DNA of 64,000 nucleotides from Salvator merianae. Lineage: Eukaryota; Chordata; Lepidosauria; Squamata; Teiidae. A model generated the notes under the pieces. It searched no databases and was not told the origin of the DNA. It was given only the letters and a program-made list of their open reading frames with translations. Position numbers and translations under genes: made by a program. Location: the NCBI GenBank assembly GCA_003586115.2, contig QVOM02000112.1:53203666-53267665 (forward strand), given 5' to 3'. Positions 23,890-35,089 of this stretch are shown in pieces. Position 1 is the stretch's first letter; every line of letters begins with the position of its first letter.

Positions 23890-25077
23890 GCCGCGGCCCG
23901 ACATCGTAAATTTAATCCGTATCGGAAGGACTGAATTCGTCTTCTGATCATTCCCACAGTTACATTTTAACACAGACTCGATTTGTACTTGCTCGTTCTC
24001 ACACTGTTGTTTCCAGTGCTTGGCACGGAGAAACTGTACCTTTTCTGCCTCCACCCCTCGTCAAATTCTCCTCCCTTTGCAGTCCGTGATTGGCTGCAGT
24101 CCCAACATTCAAATCTTGACCTCACAGGGGCAGCAAAGTCAGGTTCCGCTCTGCGTATGTCCCCACTGCTGCCTCAGAACATGGATTCACTTGGCAGTGT
24201 TGCTAGTCATTCGCCATTTGCTCCTTCTCCCCGCTACAGTCTCTATCTACACAAGCAGAACTTTAACAACATGTGTACTGCACAATTAAGCTTCTTAAAG
24301 GGCAGATGGCGATTTCTGCTCCCTTGCATGTGCACTTTTGCGCAATTGCACAATTTAAAAGTAGCGCAAAAGCAAGGAGAGATCCGTGAAGAAGTGTAAA
24401 CGTGGGGAGGGAGCGTGGGGGGGGCTCTATTATTGTGATAATGCAGCTCATGGCCAGCAAATGGACTCTGCCTCATCTCCCCCTGAGACATCCGCAGCAG
24501 CAAGTGTCCCCACTGTGTAGCTGTGTGCTGCCAACGGCAAAACTGATCTTGAGTGGGTACTTTGTTGGGGCAAGAGGATTGCAACCCAAACAGGCACAGT
24601 CTGTTTTTTGATATAATCAGCAGACGGAAGTGGAGGAAGTCTTTAATTTCCTCCTGGCAGTGTTGAATGGGGGATAAAGAAAGAGAAAGGACTGCAGCTT
24701 AGTGACGTAAAATGGAGGACAGTTTTCTTTTCTCCTGACAGCGACGGAAGGGGGGATAATGGAGGCAGAGGAAACTACTGCGCTTCCTGCCCACCCACAA
24801 AGTCGGTCATTGGACGGCACAAAATGGGAAGGCCTCCCTCTGCACACACCCCAAAAAGTATGGTCCCAGTCAAATAGTCTCCTTCTCCATTCTCACATCG
24901 CAAAGTAAAGCAGGCTAGCGATCCGGAATGGCTTGAGAACTCATTAAATCCAAATACAAAGTAGTCCAGATTTTGCTAATTTAGTCCAGAAAATCTACGG
25001 GACGGCAAGATCATGTTGGGCCAGTGGGAACTGAAGACGGCCTGTAAACTGATTAAATGCCGTGTTGGAACGCGGCC
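23890..25077. mobile_element. Unclassified 1.2-kb element with GCCGCG terminal inverted repeats
   Basis: The left end is GCCGCGGCCCGACATCG, then AAATTTAATC. The right end read inward on the other strand is GGCCGCGTTCCAACACGG, then CATTTAATC, so the two ends are imperfect inverted repeats of about 27 bases. TCCA abuts both edges (23886-23889 and 25078-25081), a candidate 4-bp target duplication. The interior has a base composition distinct from its neighbours. It holds several frames up to 138 codons, on both strands and overlapping, none recognisable. No transposase seen; probably non-autonomous. Confidence 0.5.
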
Positions 25078-25096
25078 TCCATGTATATATGTGTAT

Positions 25097-25098
25097 GA

Positions 25099-25162
<64 letters not shown>

Positions 25163-25168
25163 AAAAGA
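25097..25168 (+). repeat. (GAAA)n microsatellite
   Basis: About 17 GAAA units immediately right of the 1.2-kb element; the Lys/Glu/Arg and Phe/Leu/Ser frames across it are artefacts. Confidence 0.95.
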
Positions 25169-26587
25169 ATTTCCAGTCTCTTGTGCTGCCATTGAGGGGT
25201 CTTTAAAGTGGTTGTGCACTTTACCCACCAAGTACTGGAAATGGAATAGTTCATCTGATAGAGAGTGAAGAATCTTGCCAAGGAATATGGAGTTGTTTTC
25301 CAGATTATATCATTTCCATTATATTTTATTACTGATCCCTATTAGTTCATTTTCTGAGTGAATAGCTCTTTAGTTTTTCCTCTCTTCCAAAACAGCACTT
25401 TACTGGCTCTGTGTGTATGAGTGTGCGCATGTGTGTGCATGAGCTACTTTTAGCATGGGTTGAGATTACAGGGATCAATGCAGTTCAATCTGTGAGATTT
25501 TTCCTGCTTAACAGAATGGTCAATGGATAGGAAGAATGTTAAAAGTTAAAAACCTGGCAGCAAAGTAGCTTCACCCTGACCAATCCTGTGTAGAAAACTA
25601 TTCCCTCCTTCTCCAACTCTTTTCTCTCACTCTCTCCACAGACGAACAGGAGAAAGGAAAGAAACAAAAATAACTCTCCTCTCTTCTGTTACCTTTCTGG
25701 TACTTTTTCTGCACTTCCTTCCATTGCAGAAGCAGCCTGAAGGCAGGGAGAAATGATCTTCAGTTTAGTCACCTATGAATGTCAATCTTGTCCTGACAGG
25801 GACCTGAGAAAAAAGCAAACACCTTCAAAACAGCATGACTGATGCAGTGCAGAAGGCAGCTTGTGGGCATGGGCAGAATACTGGAGCAGAGGAGGCTGCC
25901 TTAAGGCTAGCTGTACTCCTGCTGGAGGAAGGGTAATTAGCAATATAAAAGGGTCTATATGAGATTCTTCAGATAAACCACTGTTAAGTATGTTGCTTGC
26001 TTATGCTTCAAGTAAAACACCTGGGGGGGAATTTTGTGGTGATTGACAGGTAGAAGTACCAATCAAGTCAGACTCCACATGGGAGCTGGGAAAGAGGGCT
26101 GGTGATGGGATTGGGTTTGCTGTCTGGGCTCACCATTCAGGGAAATGCATGTGTGATCCCTTTACAGTAGAGTGGACTCAGTGTTCATTCAATTTTTCAT
26201 TTCTGAATGGCATTTAAACAGGCTGAACATTGGCTTGTCTTTAAGCTGTCTCCTGAACAATGTTTGTATGTGCAGATTAACTCTAAATAATACCACATTT
26301 CTGTGGTCTGCTTGCACTTTTATAGGTTTCCTTCTTCCAGCTGGCTATGTTCCTAGCTCTTCCAAAGGTATACTATGTCTATAATTTTATTTAAAAATGT
26401 AAATTTTAGTGTGCTTGGGTACATTTTTGATGGTTTCGCTTGAAAGTGAGGATGAAATGAAATTCTCCCCATTCCTTCTTATAGACAGCACAGGCACTTA
26501 AACTTTGTCAGTTGACTCTGCTGTGATAGATAGATCATTCTCTGGCAAGATTTGGGCTTATGACACTTACGGCAGGAATTTTTTATT
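25169..26587. other. Intergenic, nothing recognised
   Basis: Unique-looking sequence without exon-like conservation, SINE boxes or terminal repeats that I could see. Confidence 0.55.
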
Positions 26588-26756
26588 GTTGGGTACCAGT
26601 GAGTCATGGCTAACTCCTGGTTGACTACATGGGCACCTCTATATAGTTTTCTTGGCAGAGATACAGAAGTTGTTTGCCATTGCCTACTTCCAGAGAGAGG
26701 CTGGGGACTGAACCAGCAACTCTCTGCTTTCCAAGCAGTTCGTTCAACTACTAAGA
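26588..26756 (-). mobile_element. tRNA-derived SINE, squamate type, minus orientation
   Basis: On the minus strand a degenerate tRNA-like head is followed by a B box, GGTTCAGTCCC (complement of 26704-26714), and then a tRNA-unrelated body with GCAATGGCAAACAACTTCTG, a TGCCAAGAAAACTATAT segment and a GTCAACCAGGAGTTAGCCAT segment. The same body occurs on the plus strand at 60125-60296. The head/body layout is like lizard SINEs of the Sauria/ACA kind. Confidence 0.7.
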
Positions 26757-27048
26757 TGGAACCTATTAAATCTGATGGATTCCTGAATCATCTGAAGTTT
26801 TTTTCAGATCACCTGATGAGGGTGCCTATCAAGGTGCATATCTCATTTTGGAATTGCAAGATATGTGCAGACATAAGCACAATTGTTCCCAAGTGCTCCT
26901 AAGCACCCTGTAGAACCCCTATGGGAAGGCTGACTTTCCAATAAAGGGTGTGGTACAACTTTTTTTAAAAAACCAGTTTAACTTCTCAGGAGCAAAGTTT
27001 CCTGCAAGCTGATATGACCAAATGTTGATATCATTCTGCACACCTTTC

Positions 27049-27445
27049 CAGCGGCGTAGCTATATGTTCCGCCACCCGGGGCGGACCGAACGGCGACAGC
27101 TGAGCAGGACGCCCCGCCCTGCAGGATGCCCCGCCCTGCAGGACGCCTACTCCCGCTGCCGCCGTAATGATGGCCGCGCGCGCGCACGCCAGCCGGCACG
27201 GTGAGCGAGCGAGCGAGCGAGCGAGCGGCGGGCGGGGCGGGGCGGGGCGAGCGAGCGAGCGGCGGGCGGGGCGAGCGAGCGAGCGGCGGGCGGGGCGAGC
27301 GAGCGGCGGACGTGCCGGTAAGCCGCCTAAAGGCCAACCGGACGCAGGGCGGGCGGGAGGGCCCAGCTCAAAGGCGGGCGCCGCCCCCAACAAGGCGCCG
27401 CCCGGTGCACACCGCCCCCCGCGCACCCCCCTTGCTACGCCAGTG
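27049..27445 (-). mobile_element. CpG-rich hAT MITE, copy 2, perfect 8-bp TSD
   Basis: The ends are CAGCGGCGTAGC and GCTACGCCAGTG, flanked by an exact 8-bp duplication CACCTTTC (27041-27048 and 27446-27453). The 397-bp body is the reverse complement of the element at 16322-16698 with close similarity, including the GGCGGCGCCTTGTTGGGGGC segment. It differs by expanded GCGA/GCGGGCGGGGC tandem units, explaining the greater length. The overlapping frames (up to 161 codons, Ala/Arg/Gly-rich) are not genes. Confidence 0.92.
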
Positions 27446-27453
27446 CACCTTTC

Positions 27454-28534
27454 ACTAACTCTTTCAGATCACCAGAAACCAAGGAACCAAGAAAGTTCTT
27501 CCATATTCTTCATTATAATACATAATTCTACTAGGTACAATCAAAACAGTCTGATTTCTGTCTGCATTCATGGGTGGCTTCTAGTGGCCACTTATCAGAA
27601 TTCAGGCATTGGACTTTCTGGCAGGCAGGAGACCAGGTTCAGGTCTACCTAGTTTATTTATTTATTTATTAAGTTGCTTGGTTATTCAGTTAGTTATCTG
27701 TGACGCATTAATATCAAAACTATTTGTAGCTTCTCTGACTTAGCTTGACTTTTATCCACTTGTGCTTCTCAAATGCAGTATTGCTTTTCTCTTGCTTTCA
27801 GTTTCGGATACTCATGTCCTTTATCCAATGCCTTAGTTTGTAACTTCTGCCTTCCTTTTGACTCTGGTTGTGTCTATTAACCTCAGGAATGATGCATGGC
27901 CTTACTTCTACATTCTTGACACCAGACTTTCTCTCCTTATTCTCCCATGAGTACGATTTCCTAGGGAGAATTCTACCTCAATCTGCCTGGTTTCTGGCTT
28001 TATAAAGTTCAGAATCTCAATTAGTCTTAATCCTCTGCTTGTCGGCTTGTGTAGAAACTATCTATGACCTTTCAATGAAGGATTCACAGTGCAATCTACT
28101 TTTTCCAGGCCAGCACCGGTACTTCCAATCAGAAAAGCTGCTGTTGAATCCAAACTCCATTTGGAATGGTGCTACCAGTGAATCTCTTGGCAACAGTTCA
28201 TGTTACACATCTCTAAGTCAATTTTTGGACAAAGTAGGTTTCTGGCCACCAGCCAGATTAGACAATTTGGATCACACAGCTACATGACCATTGTCATTCT
28301 AGGGGCCCTGAGAGCAGAAATCCTGCATTCACTTCAGGGTGCCCTGTCCCCCACCTCCAGGCAGCAGCAGGAGCTTCAAACCAGTCCAGATGAGGAACAT
28401 ATAAACCCCTCACTCTGAGGAGAACCTTCAGTCCCCTGTCCCAATGAAACATGTAAATATGGCCTTTATCTGCCTGTTTCAATAGCTGCAAATTATTAAT
28501 TAAAGGACAACATCTTACTAGCATGGCAGTTTTT
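27454..28534. other. Intergenic, nothing recognised apart from a short TTTA run
   Basis: Contains (TTTA)n at 27653-27671. Otherwise there are no exon-like frames or bounded repeats that I could identify. Confidence 0.55.
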
Positions 28535-28624
28535 GGTGTGTTCATTTTATATTTTATTTTTATTGCTGTAACCTGTTCTGAGTCCTTTGGGTATAGGCCG
28601 GGATAAAATTACAAGTAAATAAAT
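28535..28624 (+). mobile_element. LINE 3' tail fragment, L2/CR1-like
   Basis: TTTTTATTGCTGTAACCTGT, then GAGTCCTTTGGGTATAGGCC and GGGATAAAATTACAAGTAAA ending in TAAAT. This matches the usual '3' end with GTAACC ... GGGATAAAAT plus short A/T repeats' of reptile LINEs. No coding portion remains. Confidence 0.6.
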
Positions 28625-29544
28625 CTAGGTTGGCTTGTTTCTTTGGACATGGAACCTCTATGGCTGAATCCATTTAGAGAGATGCACTGCGGCTAATGTA
28701 CATAGTTTTCTTTTGCTGGTAGCGCAGAGTCCATGCAGATGCTGAGCTTTTACATCCACACAGTGTGAGTTTGGTGTGGGATTTAGAAAGACATTCAGTC
28801 TTTCCCACTGATGCTAGTCTTCACAGATGACTTCTGTAGTCAAAATGGAATAAAACTAGGCTGCTCTTGTGGAGAATCATCACTGCCATTTCCAACATTG
28901 CTCTTTCCCTGACACTTGTTGATGTTGTCTTCTTTACACTACATGCCCATATTTAGGCAGCACATCTTGTTCCCAAGCTGTCTGTATACAGAGAGAATGA
29001 AAAGCATATATTGTACTAGATAATTTAAAAGGACATGAAAGTTAACTGTGCTTTTGATAACAGCACCCAAAATTCTTTTTTTTTTTCTTTTGTGCCCATC
29101 CATAAATTGCCTCCAAGATGTGGGGAAAGGCTTACAATGAGGCTAGAAAATGATTTTGAAAAGCAGATAATTCAAAAGTAGTCTCTGATGAATAACTCAC
29201 AGATTGATTTGGACAGTGAAATGATATATAAAAGAGTGAAGAATAAACATGCAAAGGGAAGCACTGGTAGGGAATGTCCTATTTCAAACATGGCCTTGAT
29301 GTCTCCCAGTCTGGTGTTTTTCTTCGATTCCTTGTTTTCAGAGCATCAGGATTAAGTATCAAGTTCCATTCCAAACTTACTGAGCTATTACAATTTGAAA
29401 TTACTTTTCATTGTTTTAAAAAAGTGAATAAATCACAAGGCAGTGCTTAATGAAATCAGTCAAAATAAAACCATGTGTTTCTAGAACTATGTAGTGCTCC
29501 ATAATACAACCAATACATTAAAATTAAAATCTTAATAATACTCT

Positions 29545-29578
29545 GATAATGATAATAATAATAATGATAATAATAATG

Positions 29579-29620
<42 letters not shown>

Positions 29621-29683
29621 GTTATATTAATAATAGATAATACAAGTTGAAATAATAATAATATTAATATTATTAATATTATT

Positions 29684-29723
<40 letters not shown>

Positions 29724-29735
29724 GATATCATAAGT
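29545..29735 (+). repeat. (TAA)n microsatellite with internal AT palindromes
   Basis: Several long AATAAT runs interrupted by AATGATAAT and by an ATTAATATTATTAATATTAT block that inverts the strand phase, so the array can fold on itself. An A/G-rich tract follows at 29765-29815. Confidence 0.9.
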
Positions 29736-29892
29736 TGAATGTAATAATAATAGATAGCATATGTTGAAAGTAAGAAGAAGGAAAAGAAAAAGGAGGAGGA
29801 GGAGAAGGAGGAGGTATTGCACTGGCTAAGTTAAAATGGATGAAATGGCCTTAGCATTGGTAGAAAATGGTAGAAAAGCAGAAGAAGGAGAA

Positions 29893-30141
29893 AGCGGAGG
29901 GGGAGGAGTTGGTTTTTGTACCCCACTTTCCTCACCCGAAGGGACTCAAAGCGACTGACAAACCTTCTGTTCTTCTCCCCACAACAGAGACCCTGTGAGG
30001 TAGGTGGGGCTGTGAGAACTCAGAACAGAGCTGTGACGAGTCTAAAGTCACCCAGCTGGCTTCATGCAGAGTGCAGACTCGAACTGGGAGAGTTCCAGAT
30101 AAGAGTCTGACATGCTAACCACAAGGCCAAATTGGCTCACA
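29893..30141 (-). mobile_element. tRNA-derived CORE-SINE, minus orientation
   Basis: Read on the minus strand: a tRNA-like head (GTGAGCCAATTTGGCCTTGT, GGTTAGCATGTCAGAC), a B-box-like segment, then the MIR-type CORE segment CCAGCTGGGTGACTTTAGAC. It continues with CCACCTACCTCACAGGGTCT and ends in GTACAAAAACCAACTCC next to an A/G-rich simple repeat (29765-29815). This layout is typical of reptilian CORE-SINEs. Confidence 0.75.
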
Positions 30142-30249
30142 GTGTGATGGTGCTCAACATCGTCTCTCAGGACAGTTTCACTGCTGACAGGTTAACCTGC
30201 TTTCAGCACCTCCCTTCCCACAGCTACCCAATTTCTGCATGGGATCAAT

Positions 30250-30620
30250 CAAGCGCTAAAGCCTAGTGGTCTGCCAAATGCCACCATGTGGCCACCTGAG
30301 CTCTAGGATAGGCTTCAGCTGCATAAATCCAACCTTCTGCAGTACTTTGTCCATACCCCAAACTGGTTGGTGATCTTTTCCTCTGGCAAGACCACCACTT
30401 CCAGACCCAGGTTGGAAAGTACAATGACACAAAAACTTGCAGCTCCAGCAGCATGCCATAGTTTATTGATAAAAGATCACACAGCAGAAAGCAAAAGCAA
30501 GGACCTATATACTTCTGCACCTGCACTTGCAGCTCCTGTCACACAGTTCTTTACAAAAACATTCCAGTTCACTCCCAGCTTCTTCTCAGCAGTTTGGCCT
30601 TGAGAATCAGAGGAGTCTAA
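30250..30620 (-). other. Possible solitary LTR fragment
   Basis: On the minus strand ATCAATAAACTATGGCATGC places a poly(A) signal in a context that looks like the R region of a long terminal repeat, followed by a T/G-rich stretch. I found no bounding TG...CA pair, no primer-binding site and no retroviral coding sequence, so this is only a candidate. Confidence 0.2.
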
Positions 30621-31055
30621 CTAAAACTAACTGCCAGTCCTTATCTTTTGTTGTATGGCAAAGGCTGAGTCTGTGAGGAAAGCCAGCAGAGATGGCCAGG
30701 TTTCTGACACTGGGTAAGATAGCAGAGCAGGTGCCAACCTTACACCCAGATACTGCAAATAGGAATAACTGAGGAATGACTGACAATTGGCAGGAAAATT
30801 TTGATATTGAAAGGTAAAAGAAAAGGCACAATAGCTAGCATTATAGATCAATAACAATGTTTAAACTACTGATTGGAACTGTAGTGTCTGCAATTTTGAA
30901 CTATATGTTTAAAAATTGCTTTACCCACTGGAGTTAAAGTTGCAGAAACTTTCAAGAAACAAAGATGAATTCCTTTTTTTAGACATTTGATTGAACAACA
31001 ATAACCACAAATGGATGAAAGGGGAAGGAATATGCATATGTGCTTCTAGATCCTG

Positions 31056-31400
31056 CAGTCAGCTCTTGCCATCAGATGGCAAGAGGCAATCCCAGGGCAA
31101 AGCGGGGCTCTTACCACATCTGCCTGCTGCTTGTATTACAGTTCCTGTTGCAAAATATGCAACTGATAGCAAATGCCCATCCACTTCCCTTGGTTTTTTT
31201 CCCGTGCGAGCAACAAGCAGACAAAGGTAAGCAAGTGATATTACAAAAATCCAGCATTGTTCTGGATTTGCCATAATAATGCTATTCTGGGATATCTCCT
31301 TGATATCCCAGGACTATGTAGGGACTGCCACAGATGCATGTGGCAGTCCCAGTATAGTCTCAGGAGAATTGTGATTTTTTTCCCCAGATCTGGAGGCACC
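31056..31400 (+). mobile_element. MITE-like repeat, GGGTGCCTCCAGA-end family (copy 2)
   Basis: The right end is AGATCTGGAGGCACC. The right third shares CTGGGATATCTCCTTGATAT and the hairpin GGGACTGCCACAG/CATGTGGCAGTCCC with the copy that starts 94 bases later in the same orientation. The left end is poorly defined, near CAGATGGCAAGAGG. Confidence 0.55.
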
Positions 31401-31493
31401 TATAGATTTGATGGATAAATGATTTGAACCTGGCCAATATCTGTTTGTGCAGTGATACTCCTTTCAAAAGCAACATGGAATTCGGTAGTCACA

Positions 31494-31893
31494 GGGTGCC
31501 TCCAGATGACAAGGGGAAATTGCAGGATCTTATGTAGATCTTATCCCGGGACAATACTGAGCTCTTACTTCATCTGCTGGGTGTTCATGGGATTGCTGCT
31601 CTTAGAAAATACCTGAATGCAGGCAAGAAAGCACCTGCCTGCTCTCTTTGTTTCTTCCTGAGCTTGCTAGCATACATTTGTTTTGCAAAAGCAGCAATCC
31701 CACAAGCAGCTAGCAGAAGTAAATGGCCATGTTTGTATGGATAGTAGGAGAAATCAGGCATCGTTGCTGGATTTTTCATAATATTTGTATTTCAGGATAT
31801 CACCTCAATATCCCAGGATTATATTGGGATTGCCATGGATATGTGTGGCAGTCCTAATATAGCCACAGGAGAATTGTAGGTCTGGATTCACCC
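31494..31893 (+). mobile_element. MITE-like repeat, GGGTGCCTCCAGA-end family (copy 3)
   Basis: It begins GGGTGCCTCCAGATGACAAG and ends AGGTCTGGATTCACCC, giving imperfect terminal inverted repeats. The right third carries GGATATCACCTCAATATCCC and GGATTGCCATGGATATGTGT, matching copies 1 and 2. The superfamily is unassigned and no target duplication was resolved. Confidence 0.55.
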
Positions 31894-32917
31894 ATATATT
31901 ACAGTCATTTAAGTAGTTGTCCTGATGGAAAAGAAGTAAATTATTCATATAGTGGGGAGATATTTTTATAGGCCTTTTCATTTGTTATGCAAGCTTATAT
32001 CCTATTTTGGGACTGATTCCTGCCACCAAAATAAATTTTAACAACAGAAAAAGAATGTCATAACCAACCATTTTTCATTTTTTAAAATGCAAAATAATAA
32101 ATGAAGAAACAATGAAGAAGAGCGCCTTCACTTTGTTGCACCTGCTTAGTTGTTTCATACACTGCATTGAAGGTAAAGCAAGTAAGAGCTAAAAAGTGTC
32201 TTGGGGGGAAGGAATAAGCTGTCTGTCAGTGGATATGTCCCTGTGCCCTTAACTGTTCTTGCTTGCATGAGAGGGCTAGCTTTGAATAAACATGATCATT
32301 TTTTTCTAAACAATAATTCCACTCTTAGAAAATAGATATTAGGTACTCTGTCTGTCAGCAATGTATAGTGTACAGATGTCTTTCTGTGAAAAATATCTGC
32401 ATTAACTATTACATTCTTCTAATTATATGGCTCAGAGTAAATTGCTCTTACTTCTAGCCTGATCTTTTAAAAGCAAACAGAAGACATTTTTGTTTGTCTG
32501 GCACTTTATGTTAGCCAAATGCTGTCAGCTAAAGTGTGCTGGAATAATTTAAAGGGCAGTAACATTAGCATTTCATGAGTCCTTCGCTATTAGGATCAAT
32601 AAATGTTTCTGCAGATCTCTTCAGACAAACATCACAGCACGATGATAAAATACGGGGAGTTAGCATGCTCCTCTGTATTATTAATGTAGTATTGCATTCT
32701 TTGGTCTTGTTCATAGAGGTTCTCTTCTGTCCTGAATGCATGAGAATGCAATGTTAGATCTTAACCAATTTATAGGTTTTATTTCTCCTATATTTCAAGT
32801 ATAGGTAGCAAATATGCAGTGATTTTATATCATGTTCCATCTATATGAATTTAAAAAGTTACATAAATATCCTTTTTAGAGTCATTTAACCCATATGAGC
32901 ATTCCAGCTCTCAAACA

Positions 32918-33412
32918 TTGACAAGGGGTCAATTTAAAAAAGGCATTGACAAACTGGAACAAGTTCAGAGAAGGGCGACCAAAATGGTGAGTGGTCTGCA
33001 AACCATGTCCTATGAGGAACGGTTAAAGGATCTAGGAATGTTTAGCCTGCAGAAGAGAAGACTGAGAGGAGACATGATAGCTGTTTTCAAGTACCTGAAG
33101 GGCTGTCACAGTGCAGAAGGATTGGCCCTATTGTCACTTGCACAAGAAGGAAGGACTAGAAACAATGGGATGAAACTTCAAGGGAGTAGATACAGGCTAG
33201 ATATTACAAAAACTTTTGGACAGTAAGGGCAATCAGTCATTGGAACAGGTTACCGCAGAAGGTGGTGGACTTTCCTTCACTGGAGGTCTTCAAGGAGAGG
33301 CTGGACAGATATCTGTCTGGGATGGTTTAGTGAATCCTGCTTTGAGCAGGGGGTTAGACTCGATGACCCTGGAGGTCCCTTCCAACTCTACGGTTCTATG
33401 ATTCTATGTAGA
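32918..33412 (+). pseudogene. CR1-clade LINE 3' end with remnant reverse transcriptase C-terminus
   Basis: The frame to 33226 reads DKLEQVQRRATKMVSGL, YEERLKDLGMFSLQKRRLRG and DMIAVFKYLKG, the characteristic extreme C-terminus of CR1-type LINE ORF2. It continues out of frame into the CR1 3' UTR with GGTTAGACTCGATGACCCTG and ends in TTCTATGATTCTATG, the octamer-type terminal repeat of CR1. The catalytic domains are absent, so this is a 5'-truncated dead copy. Confidence 0.88.
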
Positions 33413-34671
33413 ACAAATATTTGTTTATTTTGCTGTCCTGAAGTACATGCCTCGTAATAAGTACCTCAAAAAGTAGGATTTTGATAAAAGTTCAGTAATA
33501 TTTGGTCTGCACTGTTACAATAATGCAACAGAATTTACATCCATCACACATTTTCTTCATCTGATGGATGTATATGTGTAGTTTCAATAATTAGTCTAGA
33601 TGGCTTTGCAGTATCAATACTGTACTGCCTAACCGGATAGATGGTACCTAGACATTCCCACCCGCTAGCTTTTCACTGAACTATTTGCAGTGGCACCAAA
33701 GGAGCAAATGAATTCACCATGGATAAAATAAAAAGTACCTCAGCTAGTGGAAGTAGATAACCAACTTTTCCTTATCTCAAAACAAAAAGCTTATTACATA
33801 ATAGAAGAGTTTTAGGAAATCCCATGCTTGTAGGCCACACTGGGAAGCTGAAAAATATCCCAGAAGAAGTCAACAGAAAATATTTCTGTTTTGTTTCCAA
33901 AGAAGGTATCCATACTGACACCAAGAATTAAGCTTGACTTGTCTTTTAAAAATGGGAAAACAAACAGAATGATCACGGTCAACTTTGTGAAGAGTAGTTC
34001 ATAGCAAAATAGTTAATAGCAAAAAAAAAAAAGAGGCAGCAGATTTATATGAAGTTACCTAAAGATAGTGTTCACACCATTTAAAACAGAACTGCATCTC
34101 TCCATAGTGATAAAGCCTGTGATCTGGAGACAGGTGCCCACTTAGTCCACAAGCCAATCTCTGACACTATCCACACGTGCATTTCTGACTGGCACAGGAC
34201 TGGAAGGATGATTGACTGTGCTCCAGATTTAGCCACCTCCCATCCCACTGGTTGTTCAAAGTGGCTTCCCATGACATCCAAAGAAAAAGCTCTGTGACTG
34301 CCCTGGGTGGCTGATTTGGCATGAGGAGTGATGTCTGACCAATGTGTCATCCCCATGTTGATTGAAAACCTGGGCCAAAATTATTGGTAAACATTTGGAT
34401 CTTGGCTGGCATCCCCTGTCAGAGAATTCATGTCTGTGAATAGCGCTCTGAAAACAGAGAGGTTCTGGATAGTTTGAAGGAGTCCTGGCCATTTTACTGA
34501 GGCCAACCCACCTCCATGCCAGTTCCCAGAATTGCTGCCCCAGTGATTGTTGTTATCAGAAATGTAACAACACAGTGGTGGTATTGACCACTATATATCA
34601 TTGTTCCCTGTAAAGCAAAGTAAAATGCTGAATATTGCAGTGATCTCATCTCATCTCTGTTCCCAATAGAC
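33413..34671. other. Intergenic, nothing recognised
   Basis: A short poly(A) run lies at 34020-34031. The minus-strand frames at 34081-34492 show no familiar motif. Confidence 0.55.
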
Positions 34672-35089
34672 TAGAGATGTGCTGAACTCATTTGGGTTAG
34701 ACTTAGTTCAGATCTACCCAGTTTGGATTCAACTCAGTTCAAATTGACCCAGTTTGAGTTCAACGTGGTTTCTATTGAACTATGTGATTTGATCTGGTTT
34801 GAATTTAACTGAACTACCCCGTGTGTGGAAAGGACCAATTGGAATTGAACCAAACCAGGGGATGTCTGAATGGATCAGACCATCCAGTTCGATTTAAACT
34901 GGTTTATGTTCAGTTGCAATTGCCCTTAATAAAGGACTTTTCCCATTGTATTTTAATTTTTTTTTTTAATGAACTGGTTTGAACCTGTTCAGGGATTGAA
35001 CTAAAACTGAGTCAAGCCAGTTCAAGTGGGTTCAAATTCAAACCAAACACCAATTGGTTGACTTTGATTCAAGTTTGTGCACACCTCTA
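34672..35089. mobile_element. hAT-type MITE, TAGRGATGTGC family (copy 2)
   Basis: It begins TAGAGATGTGCTGAAC and ends TGTGCACACCTCTA. The flanks CAATAGAC and CAATATTA share their first five bases, a decayed 8-bp duplication. The body is packed with degenerate AACTGGTTTGAAC/GGTTCAA words in both orientations and has almost no other sequence complexity. Confidence 0.75.

Noticed and set aside
24976..25281. Phe/Leu/Ser-repeat protein frames
   Set aside because: Direct translation of the (GAAA)n microsatellite on the minus strand.
26978..27652. Frames of 119, 131 and 161 codons on both strands, and a CpG-island-like peak
   Set aside because: Same MITE family as above (27049-27445). The tandem GCGA units create long open frames in several phases.
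29545..29735. CRISPR-like or other spaced repeat array
   Set aside because: It is a continuous trinucleotide microsatellite without spacers, and the window is a vertebrate nuclear genome.
32918..33226. 102-codon intact protein gene
   Set aside because: It is the extreme C-terminus of CR1 LINE ORF2 joined to the CR1 3' end; the polymerase and endonuclease domains are absent.
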